This document shows positions 1 to 8,248 of a DNA stretch of 64,000 nucleotides, piece after piece. The notes beneath the pieces are model-generated. The model made no database searches. It saw only the letters and a program-made list of their open reading frames with translations, and was not told the origin of the DNA. The first letter of the stretch is position 1. Each line of letters begins with the position of its first letter. Source of the stretch: Rhodobacteraceae bacterium LNNU 3342. Its GTDB lineage: Bacteria > Pseudomonadota > Alphaproteobacteria > Rhodobacterales > Rhodobacteraceae. The stretch spans positions 233,676 to 297,675 of the forward strand of contig VUAW01000003.1 in assembly GCA_008711135.1 (NCBI GenBank). The letters are read 5' to 3'. The position numbers and the translations under genes are program-made.

Positions 1-265
1 CGAACAGGAAGGTCAGTGTGGCCTCGGTTTCCGTCAGGCGCTTGTTCTGGGGAAAGATCGCCACTGCCATCAGGTTGAAGATGACCGATGCGCCCACCGC
101 CAGCACGCAAAGCCCAAGGTCAAGGTCGATCCCGTAGAAGCGGTAGGCCACCAGAATCGCCGTAAGCTGTCCGGAGATGGCCAGCCACCGCAGCACGATC
201 AGCGTGCGCAGCCGGACCCATTCGGTTCGAGTGTCGCCGGGAAGAGCTGGGGTGGGTGTCGGCAT
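1..265 (-). CDS. regB: Sensor histidine kinase RegB/PrrB, N-terminal part (truncated by window edge)
   Basis: The reverse strand translates from an ATG at 265 to the window edge without a stop, giving about 88 residues that begin MPTPTPALPGDTR. The WVRLRTLIVLRW segment and the following hydrophobic helices match the start of the membrane domain of RegB/PrrB, the redox-responsive histidine kinase of photosynthetic alphaproteobacteria. The kinase core, with its H-box and redox-active cysteine, lies outside the window. It is divergent from senC-regA, the canonical Rhodobacter arrangement, and RegB is known to phosphorylate RegA. The family call rests on remembered sequence similarity plus this conserved neighbourhood. 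Confidence 0.88.
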   Translation of the reverse strand, partial: MPTPTPALPGDTRTEWVRLRTLIVLRWLAISGQLTAILVAYRFYGIDLDLGLCVLAVGASVIFNLMAVAIFPQNKRLTETEATLTFLF

Positions 266-280
266 TGGATCCTCGGGCGC

Positions 281-300
281 TGGTGCCGCGGTGTCGCAGG
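281..300. promoter_or_regulatory. Possible RegA/PrrA half-site pair between regB and senC
   Basis: The regB-senC intergenic region contains GCGGT at 288-292 directly followed by GTCGC at 293-297. PrrA/RegA sites are described as degenerate GCGNC...GNCGC half-sites with variable spacing. One half matches fully and the other in four of five bases, so autoregulation is possible. In a GC-rich genome such short matches are common by chance, so this is a weak call. Confidence 0.2.
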
Positions 301-375
301 CAGGACGGTGGGGCTTGTCCCCCGCGGGACGATAGGGGATTTAGACGACAGTACAGACAGTCCAAGGAGAAGGCG

Positions 376-999
376 ATGACGCGTCTTTATGCAGGCCTGG
401 CAGCGGCCGCCGTGGCGGCGGTTCTGGGGGGCCTTGCCATCGTGGTTCTGACGCGCGGGCCAGAGGATGCCTTTGCCCAGTGCCGGGCCACCAACATTGC
501 CGGCGGCAGCGGTGCCGTGGGCGGGCCGTTCGAACTGGTGGACCAGACCGGCCGCACCGTAACCGACGCCGATGTGATCACCGAACCCTCGCTGATCTAT
601 TTCGGCTATACCTTCTGCCCGGATGTCTGCCCCTTCGACAACGCGCGGAACGCCGATGCGGTCGATATGCTGGACGAAATGGGCCACGACGTGCAGCCGG
701 TCTTCATCTCGGTCGATCCGGCGCGCGACACGCCCGAGGTGCTGGCCGATTACGCCGAGGCGTTCCACCCCGAGATGGTGGCCCTGACCGGCAGCCAGGA
801 ACAGGTGGATGCAGCGGTCAAGGCCTACCGCGGCTATTCCCGGGCGCATGAGTCCGAGGATGAATTCTACCTCGTCGATCATTCGACCTTTACCTACCTG
901 GTGCTTCCGGAGCAGGGTTTTGTCGAGTTCTTCCGCCGCGAAGCCTCGGCCGAGGATGTCGCGGGGGCGACGGCTTGCTTCCTGAACGCGGCAAGCTGA
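376..999 (+). CDS. senC: SCO1/SenC/PrrC copper-binding thioredoxin-like protein
   Basis: This 207-residue protein has an N-terminal membrane anchor (about residues 5-26) and a periplasmic thioredoxin-like SCO domain. The copper-binding motif CPDVC is at residues 81-85 and the conserved distal His is H169 in the LVDHSTF segment. SCO proteins deliver copper to CuA/CuB sites of cytochrome oxidases. In Rhodobacter, SenC/PrrC also influences RegB-RegA signalling by linking oxidase activity to the sensor. The ATG at 376 was chosen because AAGGAGA lies 7 bases upstream and a signal-anchor follows at once. It lies 52 bases upstream of regA and is probably co-transcribed with it. Confidence 0.93.
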   Translation: MTRLYAGLAAAAVAAVLGGLAIVVLTRGPEDAFAQCRATNIAGGSGAVGGPFELVDQTGRTVTDADVITEPSLIYFGYTFCPDVCPFDNARNADAVDMLDEMGHDVQPVFISVDPARDTPEVLADYAEAFHPEMVALTGSQEQVDAAVKAYRGYSRAHESEDEFYLVDHSTFTYLVLPEQGFVEFFRREASAEDVAGATACFLNAAS

Positions 1000-1051
1000 T
1001 TTGACGCGGACCCCTCTGGGTTCTAGAACCACAACAAACCGGTAGGGGAAC

Positions 1052-1609
1052 ATGATGGAGAATGACGCCGCAGCCCTAGGAGAGGATCGCTCGCTCCTGC
1101 TGGTCGATGATGACGAGCCGTTCCTGAGACGGCTCGCCAAGGCGATGGAGAAGCGCGGCTTTATTCCCGAAACGGCCGGATCGGTGGCCGAGGGCAAGGT
1201 CATCGTGGCCGAACGCCCGCCCGCCTATGCGGTGGTGGACCTTCGGCTCGAAGATGGCAACGGGCTTGACGTGGTCGAGGCGCTGCGCGAACGCCGCCCG
1301 GACAGCCGGATCGTGGTGCTGACCGGATATGGCGCGATCGCGACGGCGGTGGCGGCGGTCAAGATCGGGGCGACCGACTACCTGTCCAAGCCTGCCGACG
1401 CGGATGACGTGATGAACGCGCTGCTGGCCAGTGGGGGCGTCACGCTACCGGAGCCGCCGGAAAACCCGATGTCGGCCGATCGGGTGCGCTGGGAACACAT
1501 CCAGCGGGTCTATGAGATGTGCGACCGCAACGTGAGCGAAACCGCGCGGCGGCTGAGCATGCACCGCCGCACGCTGCAGCGGATCCTGGCGAAGCGCAGC
1601 CCGCGCTGA
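1052..1609 (+). CDS. regA: Redox response regulator RegA/PrrA
   Basis: A 185-residue two-domain response regulator. The receiver (about residues 12-125) has the acidic cluster DDDE at 19-22, the phospho-acceptor D63 in VVDLRL, and the conserved Lys in LSKPA. A short proline-rich linker leads to a C-terminal Fis-type helix-turn-helix (about 145-180, NVSETARRLSMHRRTLQRIL). This short compact form is characteristic of RegA/PrrA/ActR, which controls photosynthesis, carbon and nitrogen fixation and respiration genes in response to redox state. Two ATG codons are adjacent (1052, 1055); a GGTAGGGGAA ribosome-binding site precedes them. hvrA, which follows regA in some relatives, is absent. It converges on the next gene with a 2-base gap. 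Confidence 0.95.
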   Translation: MMENDAAALGEDRSLLLVDDDEPFLRRLAKAMEKRGFIPETAGSVAEGKVIVAERPPAYAVVDLRLEDGNGLDVVEALRERRPDSRIVVLTGYGAIATAVAAVKIGATDYLSKPADADDVMNALLASGGVTLPEPPENPMSADRVRWEHIQRVYEMCDRNVSETARRLSMHRRTLQRILAKRSPR

Positions 1610-1611
1610 GC

Positions 1612-2205
1612 CTACAGCGCGCGCATCAATGCGGCGTGGCGGTCGAGGAAGGCCGCCCGCACCTCGGCCGGTGGGCGAAGGTGCAGGGAAAGCCCGTCCG
1701 TCAGCGCAGCCTCGGGCCGTCCAAACAGGCGGTCGGCCTCGGTCCGGGTAAAGCCGGCGATCTGCGTCGCCTCCAGCCAAGCTGAGACGCGGTCGGCGCG
1801 CTTGATCTTCCGCTTGATCTGCAGCGGCAGCGTGGCGGGCAGGCCGAAGCGGATGTGGATCGCAGCCATCAGCCGGGCGTCCAGTTCGCCATAACCGGGA
1901 CCAATGGCGGATTTCACCGGCGAGATCATGTCCCCGATCACGTATTCCGGCGCGTCATGCAAAAGCGCCGCGGCACGCCAGCAGGCCTCTGCCTCCGGGT
2001 TCATCCGGGCAAAGATCTCTTCGACCAGCAGGGAATGTTCGGCCACGGAATAGGGCCAGTCGCCCTTGGTCTGCCCGTTCCATCGTGCGACGAAGGCCAG
2101 CCCGTGGGCGATGTCGCCGATCTCGATATCCACCGGCGTCGGGTCAAGCAGGTCCAGCCTGCGGCCGGAAAGCATCCGTTGCCAGGCACGGGGTTTGCGG
2201 GTCAT
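1612..2205 (-). CDS. HD-domain phosphohydrolase (YfbR-like)
   Basis: A 197-residue soluble protein with an HD metal-dependent phosphohydrolase domain. The first metal His is in VAEHSLL, the HD doublet in LLHDAPEYVIGD, and a late Asp in KRADRVSAW. The family includes 5'-deoxynucleotidases such as YfbR, so nucleotide hydrolysis is plausible but the substrate is not shown. The ATG at 2205 is used because the sequence further upstream does not resemble the family. It lies between regA and ahcY in opposite orientation, an arrangement I recall from Rhodobacter genomes. Confidence 0.8.
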   Translation of the reverse strand: MTRKPRAWQRMLSGRRLDLLDPTPVDIEIGDIAHGLAFVARWNGQTKGDWPYSVAEHSLLVEEIFARMNPEAEACWRAAALLHDAPEYVIGDMISPVKSAIGPGYGELDARLMAAIHIRFGLPATLPLQIKRKIKRADRVSAWLEATQIAGFTRTEADRLFGRPEAALTDGLSLHLRPPAEVRAAFLDRHAALMRAL

Positions 2206-2352
2206 GCGTAGGGCCTGTCGTTCATGTCGGGTCGTTGCGCATCCCTCGCCCGAAAGCGTGGGGCGGTCAACCGGGGGCGGGCGTCGCGCGTTGCCCCGGA
2301 CAGGGGGAAATGTTATCCCCATGCCCGAACAAGCGGAAGGACGCGCCGGGTT

Positions 2353-3744
2353 ATGGCTGACTATATCATCAAGGACATCGCGCTGGCCGGCTATGGCCGC
2401 AAGGAACTCACCATCGCCGAAACCGAGATGCCGGGCCTCATGGCGCTGCGGGAAGAATTCGGAACCGACAAGCCGCTGACCGGCGCCCGGATCGCGGGCA
2501 GCCTGCACATGACGATCCAGACCGGCGTCCTGATCGAGACGCTCGTCGCACTGGGGGCCGAGGTGCGCTGGGCCAGCTGCAACATCTTCTCGACGCAGGA
2601 CCATGCCGCGGCGGCGATCGCCGAAGCCGGCATCCCCGTCTTTGCCATCAAGGGCGAGACGCTGGCGGAGTACTGGACCTACACCGACAAGATCTTCCAG
2701 TTCGGCGAAGGCACCGCGAACATGATCCTAGACGATGGCGGTGACGCGACGCTCTACATCCTGATGGGCGCACGGGTCGAGGCCGGGGAAACCGGTCTGA
2801 TCGACAACCCCGCGTCCGAGGAAGAAGAGGCGCTGTTCGCCCAGATCCGGAAGCGGCTGGCAGAATCGCCCGGCTGGTTCACCCGCCAGCGCGATGCGAT
2901 CCGCGGCGTGTCCGAGGAAACGACCACCGGCGTGCATCGCCTTTACGACCTGCACAAGAAGGGCCTGCTGCCCTTTCCGGCGATCAACGTGAACGACTCT
3001 GTCACCAAGTCGAAGTTCGACAACAAGTACGGCTGCAAGGAGTCGCTGGTCGACGGCATCCGTCGTGCGACCGACACGATGATGGCCGGCAAGGTCGCCG
3101 TAGTCTGCGGCTATGGCGATGTGGGCAAGGGCTCGGCGGCTTCGCTCCGTGGCGCGGGCGCCCGGGTGAAGGTGACCGAGGTCGATCCGATCTGTGCGCT
3201 TCAGGCGGCGATGGACGGGTTCGAGGTGGTGACACTGGAAGACGTGGCGGCCAGCGCCGACATCTTCATCACCACCACCGGCAACAAGGACGTGATCCGC
3301 ATCGAGCATATGCGCGAGATGAAGGACATGGCCATCGTCGGCAACATCGGCCACTTCGACAACGAGATCCAGGTTGCGGCCCTGCGCAATCACAAGTGGA
3401 CGAACATCAAGGAGCAGGTGGACATGATCGAGATGCCTTCGGGCAGCCGGATCATCCTCCTGTCTGAAGGGCGCCTGCTGAACCTTGGCAACGCCACGGG
3501 CCACCCGAGCTTCGTGATGTCGGCAAGCTTCACCAATCAGGTGCTGGCGCAGATCGAGCTTTGGACTAAGGGCGATGAATATCAGCCCGGCGTTTACATC
3601 CTGCCCAAGCATCTGGACGAAAAGGTCGCGCGCCTGCACCTGGCCAAGATCGGCGTCAAGCTGACGGAGCTTCGCCCCGATCAGGCTGAATATATTGGTG
3701 TCACGGTGGACGGGCCCTACAAGCCTGAACATTACCGCTACTGA
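2353..3744 (+). CDS. ahcY: S-adenosylhomocysteine hydrolase (adenosylhomocysteinase)
   Basis: This 463-residue enzyme reversibly cleaves S-adenosylhomocysteine to adenosine and homocysteine, removing a product inhibitor of SAM-dependent methyltransferases. The start [19 protein letters not shown], the substrate-binding segments, the NAD-binding [10 protein letters not shown] motif (around residue 250) and the C-terminal KPEHYRY (which reaches into the partner's NAD site in this family) are all present, at the usual length for the insertion-containing bacterial form. A GGAAGG site lies about 10 bases upstream of the ATG. ahcY sits near regBA in Rhodobacter as well. No SAH-riboswitch signature was recognised upstream. 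Confidence 0.97.
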   Translation: MADYIIKDIALAGYGRKELTIAETEMPGLMALREEFGTDKPLTGARIAGSLHMTIQTGVLIETLVALGAEVRWASCNIFSTQDHAAAAIAEAGIPVFAIKGETLAEYWTYTDKIFQFGEGTANMILDDGGDATLYILMGARVEAGETGLIDNPASEEEEALFAQIRKRLAESPGWFTRQRDAIRGVSEETTTGVHRLYDLHKKGLLPFPAINVNDSVTKSKFDNKYGCKESLVDGIRRATDTMMAGKVAVVCGYGDVGKGSAASLRGAGARVKVTEVDPICALQAAMDGFEVVTLEDVAASADIFITTTGNKDVIRIEHMREMKDMAIVGNIGHFDNEIQVAALRNHKWTNIKEQVDMIEMPSGSRIILLSEGRLLNLGNATGHPSFVMSASFTNQVLAQIELWTKGDEYQPGVYILPKHLDEKVARLHLAKIGVKLTELRPDQAEYIGVTVDGPYKPEHYRY

Positions 3745-3753
3745 GACCGTGCG

Positions 3754-4518
3754 ATGAAGCTTTGCGGCAGCATGGCCACTTATCCTGCGCGCAGCGATAC
3801 GCTGCACCTTGTGGTGCAGACGATAGCCCCGCAGCTGGACAGGCTGACGCTGGTGCTGAATTAGTACAAGGAAGTCCCGCACTGGCTGGCCGGGTTCGCG
3901 AATGTGAACCCGGTCATCCCGGAGCAGGACACGAAGGATTGCGGCAAGTTCCTTGTGTCGCATGACGACGCCGATCTGGTTTTCCTTCTCGACGACGATA
4001 TCCTGTACCCTTCAGATTACGTGGCACGCTCACTTGCCGCGATCGAGCCGCTGGCGGAAACCGGGGCGGTTTTTGGCCATCACGGGCTGCGCTACATGCG
4101 GCCCAAGCTGCGCCTGTCCACCGTGGCATTCCGGGACTTCAACCGGATTCGTCGCGGCAAGATCTTCAAGCTGAACGAATCCTTCCCCTACATGCGCGAA
4201 CTTCGCCACCCAGTTGTGGTGGACGAGTTGGGCACGGGGGTCATGATCGCACGCCCTTCCCTTCTGCCCCGGTTTGACGAGGTGAAGGACGCCCAAGGCT
4301 TCATCGACACGCGAATGGCGCTTTGGGCCAGCCGGCAGGACATCCCGATGATCTGCCTGCCGCACGAGGCGGGTTGGCTGAAGACCATCATGTTCGCCAA
4401 CTCGCTTTATGAAGATTTCTCGCGCCACTGCCCGCCGCAGGTGGCGCAGGAAATCAGGCAATACGCGTTCCGGCATGAACAGGTGGCGGCGCGGCTGGGG
4501 AACCTGGGCAGCGCCTGA
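3754..4518 (+). pseudogene. Glycosyltransferase-like gene interrupted by an in-frame amber stop
   Basis: Reading from the ATG at 3754, 9 bases after ahcY, gives MKLCGSMATYPARSDTL... and then a TAG at 3862-3864 (codon 37). The same frame then stays open to 4518. The combined product would be 254 residues and looks like one continuous glycosyltransferase-like (GT-A fold) protein: the N-terminal MATYP...LVLN leads into KEVPHW, and FLLDDDILYP carries an acidic nucleotide-sugar/metal site. A single G-to-T change (GAG or GAA to TAG) would explain the stop. A shorter product from the internal ATG at 3904 (204 residues) would lack the first strand-helix units. It could be a real pseudogene, a sequencing error, or suppressed. 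The acceptor sugar is unknown. Confidence 0.7.
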
Positions 4519-4657
4519 CCGGAACTTGGCCGCGCGGGACCGTTAAATTGCGTCGGAATTCATGCTTGGTGTTCTGCCATAGCTGTCTTAAGCATAGCTC
4601 AAAGGCCAGAAGGCCGGGGCTTTCCAGTTTCGCGTGTGGGGTGAAGACACGTGGGGC

Positions 4658-4693
4658 GATGGGGGGGTTCCGCTTGGCCGGAATCCCCCATCG
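4658..4693. terminator. Strong hairpin between convergent genes (possible bidirectional terminator)
   Basis: GATGGGGG...TTCCG at about 4658-4672 pairs with CGGAATCCCCCATC at 4679-4692, about 13 pairs with one bulged G. It sits between the 3' ends of the interrupted glycosyltransferase gene and the EVE-domain gene, where a shared terminator would be expected. There is no clear T-tract on either strand, so intrinsic termination is uncertain. Confidence 0.4.
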
Positions 4694-4697
4694 ATAC

Positions 4698-5114
4698 TCA
4701 GCGCAACTGGCCAAGGGCGCAGATGATCTCCCACTCCGCTTCCGTCACTGGCTGGACCGAGAGCCGGGACGTCTTGACCAAGGCCATGTCCTGAAGCCGC
4801 GGATCGGCCTTGCATTCCTGCAGGCTGACGGGGCGAGGCAGCGGGCAGACGGCGCGGAGGCGAACGCAGTCCCAGCGCGGGTCATCGGTCGTGCTGTCCT
4901 GCGCGCTTTCGGCGCAGACCTCAACGATGCCTACGATCTCTTTCCCGATGTTGGAGTGGTAGAAGAACCCCCGGTCGCCGATCTTCATCGCCCGCATCAT
5001 GTTGCGCGCCTGGTAGTTTCGTACGCCTGACCACTCCTCGCCTGCGTCACCGCGGGCAACCTGCTGGTCCCAGCTCCAGCTGTCAGGTTCGGACTTGAAC
5101 AGCCAGAAGGCCAT
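4698..5114 (-). CDS. EVE-domain protein
   Basis: A 138-residue protein made of a single EVE domain, starting MAFWLFKSEPDSWSW, with the typical RNYQARN and GFFYHSN segments. EVE domains are PUA-like folds thought to bind modified nucleic-acid bases; the role of this stand-alone form is unknown. The ATG at 5114 overlaps the stop of the upstream yciI-like gene (TGATG), so translation is probably coupled. It is the last gene of the reverse operon tsaD-gpsA-yciI-EVE. Confidence 0.88.
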   Translation of the reverse strand: MAFWLFKSEPDSWSWDQQVARGDAGEEWSGVRNYQARNMMRAMKIGDRGFFYHSNIGKEIVGIVEVCAESAQDSTTDDPRWDCVRLRAVCPLPRPVSLQECKADPRLQDMALVKTSRLSVQPVTEAEWEIICALGQLR

Positions 5115-5386
5115 CAGATGACCTTCTTCCATTCCCTGATGATCACGGTTTCGAACAGGCCAGCCAGCGCATAGGGATCCTCCGCGGCCCATGCCTCGGC
5201 CGTTTCGCGATCCGCAACCTCAAGGATGACGAGCGAGCCGTCCATGTCGCCGTCGATGCCAAGGAACGGGCCGGCCTGCCGCACGACGCCAGTTTTTTGC
5301 AGATAGGCCAGATGCGCCTCGCGGTTGGTGAGGCGGGTCTGCAACTGGCCGGGCTTGTCGGTACAGATCAGGGCGAAAAGCGGCAT
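5114..5386 (-). CDS. YciI-like protein
   Basis: A 90-residue single-domain protein beginning MPLFALICTDKPG. It has the YCII/dimeric alpha-beta-barrel pattern: the REAHLAYL helix, GPFLGIDGDMDGSLVILEVAD strands, and an Asp in AEDPYALAGLF near the usual conserved His-Asp region. The biochemical function of the family is largely unknown. GGAGGAATGAG places a good ribosome-binding site before the ATG, one base after the gpsA stop. The EVE gene overlaps its end. The conserved linkage of YciI and EVE proteins with gpsA and tsaD in Rhodobacterales is recalled, not checked. Confidence 0.82.
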   Translation of the reverse strand: MPLFALICTDKPGQLQTRLTNREAHLAYLQKTGVVRQAGPFLGIDGDMDGSLVILEVADRETAEAWAAEDPYALAGLFETVIIREWKKVI

Positions 5387-5387
5387 C

Positions 5388-6338
5388 TCATTCCTCCTTC
5401 AGGGGGCGCGACAGCAGGGCTGCCATCGCATCTGGCACGGTAAGTTGGGCATCAAGGACGGCTGCGACCATCGCAGTCACCGGCAGGTCGAGCCCCTGTT
5501 CCGCCGCGATGCGGGTCACGGCCCGGGCGGTTGCCGCCCCCTCGACCGTGCCGCCTTCGGGTTCGGTACCGGCGCCAAGGGCGGCGCCAAAGCGGAAGTT
5601 GCGCGACAGGTCGGAGGTGCAGGTCAGGATCAGGTCGCCCAAGCCCGAAAGCCCCGCCAGCGTTTCCGGCCGCGCCCCAAGCGCGGTGGCCAAGCGCAGC
5701 ATCTCGGCATAGCCGCGGGTCATCAGCGCGGCGCGGGCGCTGTCGCCGAACCCGGCACCGATTGCCATACCTGCGGCAATTGCCATCACGTTCTTCAGCC
5801 CGCCGCCAAGTTCGGCCCCTGTGACATCGGTCGTGCGGTAAAGGCGCAGCGTCGGCGTGGACAGGCGGGCTTGCAACGCGGCGCCCATGGCGGGATCAGC
5901 GCAGGCAAGTGTCAGCGCCGTCGGCAGGCCCCGGGCAATATCGGCGGCAAAGCTAGGGCCGGTCAGCACCGCCGGGACCGCCCGTGGGCAGGCGGCGGTA
6001 ATCAGCGCCGTTGGCCCCTGCCCCGTCGTCAGATCCACGCCCTTGGCGCAGGCGACCAGCGCGTTCCCATCAAGCTGCTGGGCATGCTGCGCCAGAAATC
6101 TGCCAAGCTGCTGCATCGGCAGGGCCAGCAGCATCACATCCGCCGCCAGTGTTTCCACGTCATCCGTCAGCGCCAGATGGGCGGGCAGCGTCACGCCCGG
6201 CAGGCGCAGGGCGTTTTCGCGCCGGTCCTGCATGTCGCGCATGTCGCGCGCCCAAAGGGTCACCGGCCCCAGTTGTGCCAGCGTCACCGCCAGCGCGGTG
6301 CCAAAGGCCCCCGCCCCGATCACTGCGATTCCCGTCAT
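5388..6338 (-). CDS. gpsA: Glycerol-3-phosphate dehydrogenase [NAD(P)+]
   Basis: A 316-residue cytosolic enzyme that reduces dihydroxyacetone phosphate to sn-glycerol-3-phosphate, the backbone for phospholipids. It has the N-terminal Rossmann motif [10 protein letters not shown] (residues 8-17), the catalytic Lys in [27 protein letters not shown], and the RNFRFG segment that binds substrate and cofactor. Length and motifs are normal. The ATG at 6338 overlaps the tsaD stop by four bases (ATGA), indicating translational coupling. Confidence 0.96.
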   Translation of the reverse strand: MTGIAVIGAGAFGTALAVTLAQLGPVTLWARDMRDMQDRRENALRLPGVTLPAHLALTDDVETLAADVMLLALPMQQLGRFLAQHAQQLDGNALVACAKGVDLTTGQGPTALITAACPRAVPAVLTGPSFAADIARGLPTALTLACADPAMGAALQARLSTPTLRLYRTTDVTGAELGGGLKNVMAIAAGMAIGAGFGDSARAALMTRGYAEMLRLATALGARPETLAGLSGLGDLILTCTSDLSRNFRFGAALGAGTEPEGGTVEGAATARAVTRIAAEQGLDLPVTAMVAAVLDAQLTVPDAMAALLSRPLKEE

Positions 6339-7426
6339 GCCTTGGCTCCCTTGCGCCCGGATCCAAGCAGCGCTGGGCTCCGGTCATCCAGCGGCCAGCG
6401 CGGGCGGGCAACGAACGGGGCTGGCTTTTCGCCAGCGCGCAGGCGTTCAAGGCCGGCCCAGGCGATCATCGCCGCATTGTCGGTGCAAAGCGCCAACGGC
6501 GGCGCGACAAAACGAACACCCAGTTCCGCCGAAAGCGCCTGCAACGCCGCCCTGATCGGCCCATTAGCTGCCACCCCGCCAGCCACCGCAAAAGCAGGTT
6601 CGGCTGGGGCCGTTTCAAGGTAACGCGCCAGTGCACGGCGCGACCGTTCGCGCAGGACATCCGTCACCGCTGCCTGAAACCCTGCGCAAAGATCGGCCCG
6701 ATCCTGTCGCCCAAGCCCGCCTTTTTCCGCAACAACCGCGTCGCGCGTCCGCAGCAGCGCGGTCTTCAGTCCGGAGAACGACATGTCGCAGCCGGGGCGG
6801 TCCAGCAGCGGCCGCGGGAAGGCAAAGCGCTTCGGGTCCCCGCTTTGCGCCTCAGCCTCGACCACCGGACCGCCGGGCTGGGGCAGACCCAGAAGCTTGG
6901 CGGTCTTGTCGAACGCCTCGCCTGGGGCGTCGTCGATGGTGCCGCCAAGACGGGTGAAGCGGTCAGGCCCTTCGGCGATCAGGAACTGGCAATGGCCGCC
7001 GGACACCAGCAGCATCAGGTAGGGAAACCGCAGCCCGTCCGTCAGTCGGGGCGTCAGCGCATGGCCGGCAAGATGGTTCACCCCCACCAGCGGCAAGCCC
7101 GTCGCCGCGGCAATGGCACGGGCGCACATCACGCCGGACAGGACGCCCCCGATCAGTCCCGGCCCCGCCGTGACCGCGATCGCGTCCAACGCATCAAGAC
7201 CGACGCCCGCGCGTTCCAGCGCCTCCTCGACACAAAGATCAAGCTTTTCGGCATGGGCGCGCGCCGCGATTTCCGGCACCACGCCACCGAAGGCCGCGTG
7301 CAGTTCGGTCTGTCCCGAAACCACCGATGACAGGATAGTACCGCCCGTTTCCCCGCCCCGGACCACGGCAGCCGCCGTATCGTCGCAGCTGCTTTCAATG
7401 CCAAGGATGGTGAGGGTGTCGCGCAT
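6335..7426 (-). CDS. tsaD: tRNA N6-threonylcarbamoyladenosine transferase subunit TsaD
   Basis: A 363-residue TsaD/Gcp/Kae1-family protein that transfers threonylcarbamoyl to A37 of ANN-decoding tRNAs, working with TsaB and TsaE. The ASKHA nucleotide-binding start [15 protein letters not shown], the metal-binding [10 protein letters not shown] (two His), the VSGGH motif and the C-terminal [12 protein letters not shown] are visible. It heads a reverse operon with gpsA. It is divergent from hemD across about 70 bases, which must hold both promoters. Length is normal for alphaproteobacteria. Confidence 0.96.
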   Translation of the reverse strand: MRDTLTILGIESSCDDTAAAVVRGGETGGTILSSVVSGQTELHAAFGGVVPEIAARAHAEKLDLCVEEALERAGVGLDALDAIAVTAGPGLIGGVLSGVMCARAIAAATGLPLVGVNHLAGHALTPRLTDGLRFPYLMLLVSGGHCQFLIAEGPDRFTRLGGTIDDAPGEAFDKTAKLLGLPQPGGPVVEAEAQSGDPKRFAFPRPLLDRPGCDMSFSGLKTALLRTRDAVVAEKGGLGRQDRADLCAGFQAAVTDVLRERSRRALARYLETAPAEPAFAVAGGVAANGPIRAALQALSAELGVRFVAPPLALCTDNAAMIAWAGLERLRAGEKPAPFVARPRWPLDDRSPALLGSGRKGAKA

Positions 7427-7497
7427 GGGGCTGCCGGTTGCGGGTCGGGTCTTCCGCAGGTAACATCATGTGTCTTCTTGCACAATCCCGGCTGCCC

Positions 7498-8190
7498 ATG
7501 CGTGACACTGCCCTTCTGCTGACCCGGCCCGAGCCGCAGTCGCGCCGTTTTGCCCAGGACCTTGGCGCGCACGATCTGCGTATCGTGATCTCTCCGGTTC
7601 TGCATATCCGGCCACGGCCGCTGGAGCCTTTGCCTGAAGGACTGGCGGGGGTGATCTTCTCGTCCGAAAACGGGGTGGTGCAGCCGGGCGACGGGCTGGA
7701 GGCTTGGTGCGTGGGTGAACGCACCGCCGCCGCGGCACGTGCGATGGGCTATCAGCCCCGCGCCACCGAGGCTGACAGTGCCCGGCTTCTCGCGGTCATG
7801 CTGCAAGAGGGGGTGGAAGGGCCGCTCCTGCATCTGCGGGGCGCCCATGTTCGGGGGGATCTCGTGGCGCGGCTGCGCGCCGCGGGGGTCGATGCCAGCG
7901 ACCGCGTCGTCTATAACCAAGAGCCCGCGCCCCTTACCGAAGAGGCCCGCGCGCTGCTGGATCATGAGGGCCGCGTGATCGTGCCGCTGTTCTCGCCGCG
8001 GTCGGCGGCGCTGCTGGCCGGGCAACTGGGTGCGGTGCAGGCCCGGCTTTTACCTATCGCGATCAGTGCCGCCGCGGCATCCGAATGGCGGGCGCTGCGC
8101 CCCGGGCCGGTGGCGGTGGCAGAGCGGCCGGATGGTGCCGCGATGCGACGAGCCTGCGAAACGGCCCTTGCACAAGGACCTGCAGCTTGA
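7498..8190 (+). CDS. hemD: Uroporphyrinogen-III synthase
   Basis: A 230-residue protein beginning MRDTALLLTRPEPQSRRFA, the usual start of HemD, with a two-lobed pattern (FSSENGV near residue 60 and a FSPRSAALL segment near 165). HemD closes and inverts ring D of hydroxymethylbilane to give uroporphyrinogen III, the branch point for haem, bacteriochlorophyll and cobalamin, so it feeds the cob genes at 31-48 kb. HemD sequences diverge quickly; the call also rests on the following mitofilin-like/HemY-like pair, which accompanies hemD in many alphaproteobacteria. hemC is not adjacent. No clear ribosome-binding site precedes the ATG. Confidence 0.88.
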   Translation: MRDTALLLTRPEPQSRRFAQDLGAHDLRIVISPVLHIRPRPLEPLPEGLAGVIFSSENGVVQPGDGLEAWCVGERTAAAARAMGYQPRATEADSARLLAVMLQEGVEGPLLHLRGAHVRGDLVARLRAAGVDASDRVVYNQEPAPLTEEARALLDHEGRVIVPLFSPRSAALLAGQLGAVQARLLPIAISAAAASEWRALRPGPVAVAERPDGAAMRRACETALAQGPAA

Positions 8191-8248
8191 GACACCTGAG
8201 CCGTCAGGCTAAGTAAGATGACGGTGGATGGTAGCAGGAGGACGTTCG

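Noticed and set aside
2206..2352. Possible SAH riboswitch upstream of ahcY
   Set aside because: The 147-base leader is GC-rich with some pairing, but the conserved core of SAH riboswitches was not recognisable; a covariance search would decide.
2728..3963. Long reverse-strand open frame (411 codons) opposite ahcY
   Set aside because: It lies fully antisense to the conserved ahcY gene and shows no family resemblance; it reflects high-GC codon bias.
5325..7330. Long forward-strand open frames opposite gpsA and tsaD
   Set aside because: Both are antisense to highly conserved enzymes and Arg/Ala/Pro-rich without motifs.
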